From: JBEINZ01 sp040377825
Lineage (GTDB): Bacteria > Pseudomonadota > Alphaproteobacteria > Rhizobiales > Ancalomicrobiaceae
Assembly: GCA_040377825.1 (NCBI GenBank)
Contig: JBEINZ010000020.1
Coordinates: forward strand, 1-22,130
Reading direction: 5' to 3'
Length of the DNA stretch: 22,130 nucleotides
The notes below the pieces were generated by a model. The model was not told where the DNA came from, ran no database searches, and worked only from the letters and a program-made list of their open reading frames with translations. Positions 8,604 through 15,873 of the stretch are shown here, piece by piece (the stretch's first letter is position 1; each line of letters starts with the position of its first letter). Position numbers and translations under genes: made by a program.

Positions 8604-9290
8604 GTGACGCTTGCCGGCAATGAGACCTATCGAGGCCCCGACGATGTGCCGCCGGTCGTTCCGGTGTTTCCGCTGACGGCCGCGCTGCTCTTGCCGCGGG
8701 GACAGCTGCCGCTCAACTTATTTGAGCCGCGTTATCTCGCGATGTTCGATGCCGCGCTGCGGAGCGACCGGCTCATCGGCATGGTCCAGCCGCGCTACGA
8801 CAAGGGTCTCGCCGATCTCTCGGGACGGCCGCCGCTCTGCGCGGTCGGCAGCATCGGCCGGATAACCCAATTCGCCGAGACCGGCGACGGTCGGATCTTG
8901 GTGACATTGACGGGCGTTGTTCGGTTCGAGATGCTCGATGAGTTGGCGACGACGACGCCTTATCGCCAAGCGCGCATCTCCACTGACCGTTTCGTCGCGG
9001 ATTATAATCCGGCACGTGACGAGTCCGTGGTTGATCGCGTCTCCTTGATGCGGGTGTTTCGCGCCTATCTCGAGGCCCGCAGCTTGGAAGCAGACTGGTC
9101 CAGCTTCGATCAGGCGCCGACCGAGGCGCTGGTCAACACGCTGTCGATGATGGCGCCCTACGGTCCGGCGGAGAAGCAGGCTTTGCTGGAAGCCGTCGAT
9201 CTCAAAACGCGGGCCGACATTTTGATCGCGCTGACCGAGATGGTTCTGGCCGGAGCGGGCGAGGACGACATGCGCGGACCGCTCCAATGA
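8604..9290 (+). CDS. Lon N-terminal (substrate-binding) domain protein
   Basis: About 228 residues resembling only the N-terminal domain of Lon protease: PVFPLTAALLLPRGQLPLNLFEPRYLAMF near the start is the family signature. No ATPase or protease domain is present, so this is the stand-alone LON-substrate-binding type, of unclear function. I chose GTG 8604 rather than TTG 8601 because AAGGAG (8591-8596) is then 7 nt away. It follows the thioredoxin gene by about 60 bp and overlaps the Trm112-like gene by 4 bp (ATGA), an order common in alphaproteobacteria. Confidence 0.9.
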   Translation: MTLAGNETYRGPDDVPPVVPVFPLTAALLLPRGQLPLNLFEPRYLAMFDAALRSDRLIGMVQPRYDKGLADLSGRPPLCAVGSIGRITQFAETGDGRILVTLTGVVRFEMLDELATTTPYRQARISTDRFVADYNPARDESVVDRVSLMRVFRAYLEARSLEADWSSFDQAPTEALVNTLSMMAPYGPAEKQALLEAVDLKTRADILIALTEMVLAGAGEDDMRGPLQ

Positions 9291-9550
9291 ATGACGATCC
9301 CAATGATGCGGCAAGCATGGATCGGCGCACCGGCGAGGATCGCCGCCTTGGAGACCCGAAGGGCGAGGATCGGCAGAAGGGGCGGCTTGACCGCAAGTTG
9401 CTGGAATTGCTCGTCTGCCCTTTGACCAAGACGACGCTTCGTTACGATGCCGACGCTCAGGAACTGGTTTCCGTGGCGGCGAAGCTCGCCTATCCGATTC
9501 GTGACGGGATCCCGATCATGCTGCCCGAGGAAGCTCGTTCGCTCGATTGA
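9287..9550 (+). CDS. Trm112-like small protein (UPF0434 family)
   Basis: 87 residues. The C-terminal two-thirds carry the Trm112-like pattern: LDRKLLELLVCPLTKTTL, then LAYPIRDGIPIMLPEEA. In eukaryotes and archaea Trm112 activates methyltransferases; the bacterial short form has no settled role. Only one cysteine of the classical zinc site is seen. The first 30 residues are charged and low in complexity, longer than in many homologues. The start is fixed by the ATGA overlap with the Lon-N gene, implying translational coupling. Confidence 0.88.
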   Translation: MNDDPNDAASMDRRTGEDRRLGDPKGEDRQKGRLDRKLLELLVCPLTKTTLRYDADAQELVSVAAKLAYPIRDGIPIMLPEEARSLD

Positions 9551-9608
9551 CGCCGCTTGCGCGCCGCGCAAGGCCAATAACCGCCACGCGGGCCTTGTTC
9601 TTTCGTTC

Positions 9609-9620
9609 TTGTCTATACAT
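9609..9620 (+). promoter_or_regulatory. Candidate HutC-type GntR operator upstream of hutF
   Basis: TTGTCTATACAT lies 19 nt before the hutF ATG. It matches the box at 14282-14293 at 10 of 12 positions and resembles the TTGTAT-TACAA-type palindromes recognised by HutC repressors (from memory of the family). The gene for a HutC-family regulator is directly downstream of hutF. The box overlaps where a promoter would be expected. No binding evidence exists. Confidence 0.45.
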
Positions 9621-9638
9621 AATTGCTTTATCGCCGCG

Positions 9639-11039
9639 ATGGGATCGCCCGTGCTCGATCTTCTCTTTGATCAAGCCCTCCTGCCCGATGGTTGGGCCGC
9701 TGACGTCCGCGTGCGCGTTCGCGACGATATGATTGTCGAAGTTCAGCCGGCCGCGCCTTGCACGGTCTCGCCTGAAACCGCCGGACATGAACGCCATGCG
9801 ATTGGCCTGCCCGGAATGCCGAACCTGCACAGTCATGCCTTCCAACGCGGTATGGCGGGGCTCGCCGAGGTCAGGGGGCCGTCGCACGATACGTTTTGGA
9901 CCTGGCGGGAGGTCATGTATCGCTTCGCGCTGGGCATGAACCCCGATGACGTCGAAGCCGTAGCGCGTCAGCTCTACATCGAAATGCTCGAAGCCGGCTT
10001 CACGCGCATCGGCGAATTTCACTATCTCCACCACGATCGCGATGGTCGGCCCTATGCCGATCCGGCCGAACTTGCGGTTCGCATCGCATCGGCCGCGGAT
10101 GCGAGCGGCATACGGCTGACGCTGCTGCCGGTCTTCTATGCCCATGGCGGGTTCGGCGGGCGGCCGCCGACCATTGGCCAAAGGCGCTTTTTGTCGAGCC
10201 CAGACAGTTTTGCGTGCTTGGTGGATGGCGCGCGGCGCGCGGCGGCGGCGCTCCCCGGCGCGGTCGTCGGCATCGCGCCGCACAGTCTGCGCGCGGTCAC
10301 GCCGGATGAATTGCTGGCGATCCTGCCTCTGGCCGGCGATGGCCCGATCCACATCCACGCGGCCGAGCAAGTTCTGGAAGTGGAAGAATGCGTGGCTTGG
10401 TCGGGACAGCGGCCGGTCGAATGGCTGCTCGATCACGCCGCCGCCGACGGGCGTTGGTGCTTCATCCACGCGACCCACATGACGCCCTCGGAGAGCCGGC
10501 GAATGGGGCAGGCCGGCGTGGTCGCGGGGCTCTGCCCGATCACCGAGGCCAATCTCGGCGACGGCATTTTCGACGGGCCGGGATTTGCATCGGCCGGCGG
10601 ACGCTTTGGGGTCGGCTCGGATTCCAACGTGCTGATCGGCGTCTCCGACGAATTGCGTCAGCTCGAATATGCCCAGCGGCTCGGTCGCCGCGAGCGCAAC
10701 ATCATGAACCGCGCCGAAGGTGCCTCCGCGGGGCGCGCCTTGTTCGACGCGGCGCTGGCGGGTGGTTTGCATGCGCTAGGGACTGTCTCGGCGGCTGGGA
10801 TCGCGGTCGGCGCGCCGGCCGATTTCGTCTCGCTCGATCCGACCAATCCGGCGTTGGTCGGACGTAGCGGCGACCGGTTGCTCGACGGCTGGATTTTTGC
10901 CGCGCGGAGTTCGCCGGTCGATTGTGTGTGGGTGGCGGGCAAAAAGCTGGTGTCCGGCGGACGTCACATCGCGCGCGAGGACGCCGCGCGCGACTTCGCC
11001 CGCGTCGTCGGGCGGCTCATCGCGGGCGATCCGGCATGA
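9639..11039 (+). CDS. hutF: Formimidoylglutamate deiminase HutF
   Basis: 466-residue amidohydrolase that deiminates N-formimidoyl-glutamate to N-formyl-glutamate and ammonia in the five-step histidine degradation route. Metal-binding HSH occurs at residues 64-66 (PNLHSHAFQRGMAGLAE), followed by FHYLHH, then IHIHAAEQ near 243, HATHMTP and the GSDSN aspartate segment late in the protein. This set is typical of HutF rather than of guanine or cytosine deaminases. The open frame extends upstream, but ATG 9639 gives the family N-terminus MGSPVLDLLFDQALLPDGW. It overlaps the downstream GntR gene by 4 bp. No hutH, hutU, hutI or hutG is in the window. Confidence 0.92.
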   Translation: MGSPVLDLLFDQALLPDGWAADVRVRVRDDMIVEVQPAAPCTVSPETAGHERHAIGLPGMPNLHSHAFQRGMAGLAEVRGPSHDTFWTWREVMYRFALGMNPDDVEAVARQLYIEMLEAGFTRIGEFHYLHHDRDGRPYADPAELAVRIASAADASGIRLTLLPVFYAHGGFGGRPPTIGQRRFLSSPDSFACLVDGARRAAAALPGAVVGIAPHSLRAVTPDELLAILPLAGDGPIHIHAAEQVLEVEECVAWSGQRPVEWLLDHAAADGRWCFIHATHMTPSESRRMGQAGVVAGLCPITEANLGDGIFDGPGFASAGGRFGVGSDSNVLIGVSDELRQLEYAQRLGRRERNIMNRAEGASAGRALFDAALAGGLHALGTVSAAGIAVGAPADFVSLDPTNPALVGRSGDRLLDGWIFAARSSPVDCVWVAGKKLVSGGRHIAREDAARDFARVVGRLIAGDPA

Positions 11040-11755
11040 GCGAGTCCCGGGCGATCGGCGCGACGCTGCATCAGCGCATCCGCTCCGATCTCGAAAGCCG
11101 CATCCTCTCCGGCGTGTTGAAGCCGGGTGAGCGCATCCCCTTCGAGCATGAGCTTTGCGCCACCTATGGCTGCTCGCGCATGACCGTGAACAAGGTGCTC
11201 GGCCAATTGGTCGAGGCTGGGTTGATCGAGCGGTGGCGGAAGGCAGGCACATTCGTGCGCCGTCCGGTCGCGCAGACGGCCGTGATGACGATCCCGGATA
11301 TCGCAGCGGAGATCGCCGCTCACGGTCTCGTCTATCGCTTCACGCTCAGCCATCAGGCGCGCCGCATTGCCGGCCGGGCGGATTTGGAGCGGCTCGGCTC
11401 GCCGGAAGCAACACAAATCCTGCACCTTTCGTCCGTCCATCTGGCGGGCGAAGAGCCGTTTGCCTTGGAGGATCGGCTGCTCGATCTGACGTCTGTCCCC
11501 GAGGCCGCGGATGTTGATTTTTCCGCCGAACCGCCCGGTGCCTGGCTGGTCAGGCGTGTGCCTTGGAGCGAGGGCGAGCATCGCATATCCGCTATTGCCG
11601 CCGACACGGCGACCGCCAAGCGCCTCGCGATCGCGCCCGGTACGGCATGTCTCGTCGTGCGCCGGCGGACATTTCGCGCGGGTCGCACAATCACAGCGGT
11701 AACGCTGACTTATCCCGGCGACCGGCACGAATTGGTCGCCCGATTCACGCCCTAG
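11036..11755 (+). CDS. hutC: HutC-like GntR-family repressor
   Basis: 239 residues: a winged helix-turn-helix at about 8-75 (GERIPFEHELCATYGCSRMTVNKVLGQLVEAG) and a UTRA ligand-binding domain from about 95 to the end. The DNA-binding helix and domain layout match HutC, the urocanate-responsive repressor of histidine utilisation, and the gene is translationally coupled to hutF (ATGA overlap). Its TAG stop abuts a half copy of the palindromic repeat. Two TTGTnTATACnT boxes, at hutF and at the dehydrogenase/mttB promoter, suggest it may control both. That second target is inference. Confidence 0.85.
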   Translation: MSESRAIGATLHQRIRSDLESRILSGVLKPGERIPFEHELCATYGCSRMTVNKVLGQLVEAGLIERWRKAGTFVRRPVAQTAVMTIPDIAAEIAAHGLVYRFTLSHQARRIAGRADLERLGSPEATQILHLSSVHLAGEEPFALEDRLLDLTSVPEAADVDFSAEPPGAWLVRRVPWSEGEHRISAIAADTATAKRLAIAPGTACLVVRRRTFRAGRTITAVTLTYPGDRHELVARFTP

Positions 11756-11805
11756 ATGTTTAGTCCCGATCGGATGGGATCATCCGAACTAAAAGGACTG
11801 GCTCT
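11754..11805 (+). repeat. Palindromic repeat, half copy B (one stem-loop)
   Basis: About 52 bp matching only the left hairpin of the full repeats, with GTCC/GGAC brackets, a stem TCGGATG/CATCCGA, the ACTAAAAGGAC motif and a GCTCT end. It fills the short gap between the converging hutC and dehydrogenase genes, starting in the hutC stop codon and ending 6 bp before the dehydrogenase stop. It may act as a bidirectional terminator or mRNA 3'-end stabiliser. There is no clear U-run on either strand. Confidence 0.7.
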
Positions 11806-11810
11806 AGGCC

Positions 11811-14225
11811 TTACCCCCTCAGCCGAAGTCCCTGTGGGTCGTGAAGCGCTTCGCGGCGGACGGTCGCGCGGCGGGTCTCGCCGAGTATGTCGATCGCGAA
11901 GGTCTCGCCGTCGTTTGCCTGGGCAGTCGGTACATAACCGCAAGCGAGGCTTTTGCCGACGCAGTGGCCATAGGTGCCGGACGTAACGTAGCCGACAGCC
12001 GTGCCGTCCTTCATGATCGATTCATAGCCGACCACGTCGGCATCCCCGGCCTCTACCTCCATGACGACAAACTTCCGCTTCGGGCCGGCCGCGCGCTCGG
12101 CGAGCGCCGCCTCGCGGCCGACGAAGGCCGGCTTTGCGAAGTCCACGAACACATCCAGCCCGGTCTCGCCGGGCGTGTAATCCGGACGGAAATCCTTGTT
12201 GAACGAGCCATAGCCCTTTTCCAGCCGCAAGGACGAGAGCGCGCGCCCGCCGAAATGCACCAGGCCAAGTTCGCGGCCTGCCTCCCAGATGTCGTCGTAA
12301 AGCGTGGCGAGATAGTCCGGCGTGACCCAGATCTCATAGCCGAGTTCGCCGGTGAAGCCGGCTCGGATCAAGGTCGCCGGTGAGAGTCCGACCGCGGTCT
12401 CGCGGACCTGAAACAGCTTGAAGGCCGATGCCGAAACGTCGTCGCGCACGAGCCTTTGCAGCAGATCGCGGGCGCGCGGGCCGGCAATCGAAAAGCCAGC
12501 GAGCGTGGAGGCCGCGCTGCGCACGAAGACATCGGCCGGCGGTTCGCTTTGCCAGAACCAGCGCATATGAAATTCTTCCGCGAAGCCCGATCCGAAAATC
12601 AGGAACCGATCTTCCGCAAGGCAAGCGATCGACAAGTCGCCGACGATCCGGCCGGCGGGGTTGAGCATGGGCGCGAGCGCCATGCGTCCGGGCTTGGGGA
12701 TGCGCGATGTGAAGACCCGGTCGAGCCACTGACGAGCGCCCCGGCCGACGACTTCGTATTTGCCGTAATTCGATGTTTCGTAAATCCCAACGGTTTCGCG
12801 CACCTTGCGGCATTCGACGCCGACATGGGCGAAGGCCTCCGAGCGCCGATAGGTCGGCGTCTCCATGGGCGCGACCCCCTCGGGCGCAAACCATAGGGCA
12901 TGCTCGATGCCGAAATTCGCGCCCATGACGCCGCCCGCCGACTTCAGACGGTCGTAGATGCCCGTGCGGCGCGCCGGTCGCGCGGCCGGAAGTTCCTCGT
13001 TCGGATAAGCGAGACGGAAGCGGCGCTCGTAGTTCTCCGGAACCTTCAAGCTCGTGTAGCGCGGCGTGGCGAAGGCGCCGAAGCGGGCGACATCCATGGA
13101 CAGAATGTCCTGTCCCGGATCGCCATGCGCCATCCAACGCGACAAAACGAGGCCGATTCCGCCGCCCTGGCTGAAGCCCGCCATCACCGCGCAGGCGACC
13201 CAATAGTTCCGCCGCCCGCGCACCGGTCCGACCAGCGGATTGCCGTCGGGCGCGAACGTGAAAGGACCGTTGATCGCCTTCTTGATTCCAACCCGCCCTA
13301 TCGCGGGAAAGTGCTGGAAACCGACCTCGAAGGACGGCGCCAAGCGCTCGAGTTCGTCGGGCAGCAATTGCATGTGGAAGTCGTCGGGGGTGGTGAGCGG
13401 CGCCCACGGAATCGGATCGCGCTCGTAAGTCCCGATCAGCGCCCCACGGCCCTCCTGGCGAACATAGATTTCGCCGGCATAGTCGGTGGTATTGACGATC
13501 TCCTTGTCGAGACCCTCGAGTTCAGGCAGCGGCTCGGTCAGGAGATAATGATGCGACATGGCGAGAACAGGCAATTCGATGCCGACCATCCGTCCGACCT
13601 CGCGCGCCCACAATCCGCCGCAGTTGACGACATGCTCGGCATGGATCGTGCCCTTGTCGGTGACGACGTCCCAGCTGGAATCCGGGCGCTGGACGAGTTC
13701 AACCACGCGCGTGAAGCGCTCGACTTCCGCGCCCAAGAGCCGGGCGGCCTTGACATAGGCCTGTGTCGTACCGGACGGATCGCAATGGCCGCCGTCCGCC
13801 CGCCACAAAGCGCCGATGAAGTGTCGCGTATCGATCAGCGGGTTCAAACGGCGCGCTTCGTCGAGCGAGATCATCTCGGTCTCCATGCCGAGGTAGCGCG
13901 CCCGCGAGCAAATCAGTTTCAGACTGTCCAGTTCGCCCTGGTTGGCGGCGAGCATCAAGCCGCCGTTCGGATGAAGCCCGCAGGACTGGCCCGAGGCCGC
14001 CTCGATCTCGCGATAAAGATCGATGGTGTATTTCTGCAAGCGTGAGATGTTAGCTTCGCCGTTGAACGTGTGCATGCCGCCGGCGGCGTGCCAAGTCGAG
14101 CCGGAGGTGAGCTCGTTCTTTTCAACAAGAACGACATCGCTCCAGCCGATCTTGGCGAGATGATAAAGCACGCTCGCTCCGACAACGCCGCCGCCGATCA
14201 CCACCGCCCGTGCTTCGGATTTCAT
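11811..14225 (-). CDS. Dimethylglycine/sarcosine dehydrogenase-like FAD-GcvT protein
   Basis: 804 residues: an N-terminal FAD-dependent DAO-type oxidoreductase domain (VVIGGGVVGAS at 8-18; GSTWHAAGG at 42-50, whose histidine is the covalent FAD site in dimethylglycine dehydrogenase), a linker, and a C-terminal aminomethyltransferase (GcvT) folate domain from about 450 (GYESIMKDGTAVGYVTSGTYGH near the end). Such proteins oxidatively demethylate N-methyl amines and pass the carbon to tetrahydrofolate. ATG 14225 has an AAGGAA site upstream. It diverges from the mttB homologue across 93 bp holding a GntR-type box. The exact substrate (dimethylglycine, sarcosine or another methylamine) cannot be told. 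Confidence 0.9.
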   Translation of the reverse strand: MKSEARAVVIGGGVVGASVLYHLAKIGWSDVVLVEKNELTSGSTWHAAGGMHTFNGEANISRLQKYTIDLYREIEAASGQSCGLHPNGGLMLAANQGELDSLKLICSRARYLGMETEMISLDEARRLNPLIDTRHFIGALWRADGGHCDPSGTTQAYVKAARLLGAEVERFTRVVELVQRPDSSWDVVTDKGTIHAEHVVNCGGLWAREVGRMVGIELPVLAMSHHYLLTEPLPELEGLDKEIVNTTDYAGEIYVRQEGRGALIGTYERDPIPWAPLTTPDDFHMQLLPDELERLAPSFEVGFQHFPAIGRVGIKKAINGPFTFAPDGNPLVGPVRGRRNYWVACAVMAGFSQGGGIGLVLSRWMAHGDPGQDILSMDVARFGAFATPRYTSLKVPENYERRFRLAYPNEELPAARPARRTGIYDRLKSAGGVMGANFGIEHALWFAPEGVAPMETPTYRRSEAFAHVGVECRKVRETVGIYETSNYGKYEVVGRGARQWLDRVFTSRIPKPGRMALAPMLNPAGRIVGDLSIACLAEDRFLIFGSGFAEEFHMRWFWQSEPPADVFVRSAASTLAGFSIAGPRARDLLQRLVRDDVSASAFKLFQVRETAVGLSPATLIRAGFTGELGYEIWVTPDYLATLYDDIWEAGRELGLVHFGGRALSSLRLEKGYGSFNKDFRPDYTPGETGLDVFVDFAKPAFVGREAALAERAAGPKRKFVVMEVEAGDADVVGYESIMKDGTAVGYVTSGTYGHCVGKSLACGYVPTAQANDGETFAIDILGETRRATVRREALHDPQGLRLRG

Positions 14226-14281
14226 CGCTCGTTCCTTGCCTTCACGCCGGCGTCCAGCGTTGCCTTGTTACCGGTGTCAAG

Positions 14282-14293
14282 TTGTATATACTT
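14282..14293 (+). promoter_or_regulatory. Candidate GntR/HutC-type operator in the divergent dehydrogenase/mttB promoter
   Basis: TTGTATATACTT lies in the 93-bp gap between the two divergent starts, 25 nt before the mttB ATG. It shares 10 of 12 bases with the hutF box at 9609-9620. The second half of the palindrome is imperfect (ACTT instead of ACAA). It would be well placed to control both directions. Confidence 0.42.
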
Positions 14294-14318
14294 TTCAAAT
14301 TGAACGGAAGAGGCGGGC

Positions 14319-15857
14319 ATGATGGACGAGACCCCAAGAAGTTCCCGCCGCGAGCGCCCTCGTCAGGGGCGCACGACCGGCGCCGGGCTCGATCCTCTCC
14401 CGAGGCTCACCAATCCCTTTGCTCCTGTGGAGGTTCTATCGGCCGAACAAGTCGAGCGACTGGTCGATGGCGCCTTTCGTCTGATCGAGGACGGCGGCAT
14501 GGAAATCCGCAGCGCCTCGGCGCGAAACGTCTATCGACAAGCCGGCGCCCTGGTTGACGACGAGACCTCAATGGTCCGAATAGGACGAGACATCGTTAAG
14601 GCCGCGCTGACAAGCGCACCGGAGACATTCGTCTTGCATGCTCGCGATCCCGCGCGGGACCTGCATGTCGGCGGCAATGTCATCAATTTCGGGCCGGTCA
14701 ACGGCGCGCCGCATATCGCCGATCTCGAAGGCGGGCGGCGTTACGGCGATATCGCGGCCTTCAGAGATATCCTAAAAGTCACGCAGGCCGCCGGCATTTT
14801 GCATTGGCAAGGCGGCGTCGTGGTCGAACCGGTCGACCTGCCGGTCGCGACGCGTCACCTCGACATGTACCTCGCGCATATCGAATGTTCAGACCGCGTA
14901 TGGGCGGCGCGCGGCATCGGCGCGCTCCAGGCGCATGATGCCATCGCCATGTCCGCGATCGAGCATGGCATGACGGTCGAGGCCCTTGCCGGTAAGCCGA
15001 CCTTGATGACCGTCACCAATGTGAACTCGCCGCGCCGGATCGACGAGGAAATCCTCGACAACATCATGATCATGGCCGGGCATGGCCAATGCGTCGTGAT
15101 CACGCCCTTTACCTTGATGGGCGCGATGGCGCCGGTCACGCTGGCCGGCGCCAACGCGCAGCAGACGGCGGAGGCCCTGACGGTCGTCGCGCTGACGCAG
15201 CTCGTGCGCCCGGGGGCGCCGGTCGTCATGGGCGGGTTCACGTCGAATGTCGACATGCGCACGGGAAGCCCCGCCTTCGGCACGCCGGAATACGTCAAGG
15301 CAACGATCGCCACCGCCCAGATCGGCCGGCGCCTGAAGCTTCCCGTCCGTTCTTCGGCGGTTAATGCATCGCCGACGGTCGACGCGCAGGCGGCTTACGA
15401 GACCGGATTTTCGCTCTGGGCGGCGATTGCCAGCCACTCGCACCTCATCAACCATGCCGCCGGCTGGCTTGAAGGCGGACTAACCGCGTCCATGGAAAAG
15501 ATCATTGTGGATGCGGAAATGCTGCGCGGCTGGGCCGAGATCCTGAAACCCGTCGATTTCACCGATGCCGATATCGGCCTCGACGCCATCTGCGGCGTGG
15601 CGCCCGGCGGGCATTTCTTCGGCGAGGCGCATACCCTGGAGCGCTATCAGACGGCGTTCTACCGGCCGCTTCTTTCCGATTGGTCGAATTTCGAGAACTG
15701 GCGCGACGCCGGGTCGAAGAACGCCACCGAACGCGCGGGCGCGATCTGGCGGCGGCTGCGCGACGAATTCGTTCCGCCCCCGCTCGATCAAGGCGTGCGC
15801 GAGGCGTTGGAAGCCTATGTTGCTCGTCGGCGCATCGAACTGGCGGACGCCGCCTAA
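14319..15857 (+). CDS. MttB-family (COG5598) methyltransferase, non-pyrrolysine
   Basis: 512 residues with the trimethylamine/glycine-betaine methyltransferase fold: LSAEQVERLVDGAFRLIEDGGMEIRS near the N-terminus, ALTSAPETFVLHARDP, INFGPVNGAPHIADLEGG, ITPFTLMGAMAPVTLAGA, and GGHFFGEAHTLERY near the C-terminus. The frame has no internal amber codon, so it belongs to the pyrrolysine-free branch, whose characterised members demethylate quaternary amines onto a corrinoid protein. No corrinoid protein or activase gene is adjacent. ATG 14319 (or 14322) is preceded by GGAAGAGG. The PhnD-like gene follows 16 bp later, indicating an operon. The substrate is unknown. Confidence 0.9.
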   Translation: MMDETPRSSRRERPRQGRTTGAGLDPLPRLTNPFAPVEVLSAEQVERLVDGAFRLIEDGGMEIRSASARNVYRQAGALVDDETSMVRIGRDIVKAALTSAPETFVLHARDPARDLHVGGNVINFGPVNGAPHIADLEGGRRYGDIAAFRDILKVTQAAGILHWQGGVVVEPVDLPVATRHLDMYLAHIECSDRVWAARGIGALQAHDAIAMSAIEHGMTVEALAGKPTLMTVTNVNSPRRIDEEILDNIMIMAGHGQCVVITPFTLMGAMAPVTLAGANAQQTAEALTVVALTQLVRPGAPVVMGGFTSNVDMRTGSPAFGTPEYVKATIATAQIGRRLKLPVRSSAVNASPTVDAQAAYETGFSLWAAIASHSHLINHAAGWLEGGLTASMEKIIVDAEMLRGWAEILKPVDFTDADIGLDAICGVAPGGHFFGEAHTLERYQTAFYRPLLSDWSNFENWRDAGSKNATERAGAIWRRLRDEFVPPPLDQGVREALEAYVARRRIELADAA

Positions 15858-15873
15858 CAACGGATGGGATTTG

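Noticed and set aside
12900..14045. 381-codon plus-strand frame opposite the dehydrogenase
   Set aside because: Shadow of the clearly recognised FAD-GcvT gene on the minus strand.
14319..15857. Possible pyrrolysine-containing trimethylamine methyltransferase
   Set aside because: No in-frame amber codon occurs before the natural end, so it belongs to the non-pyrrolysine branch.
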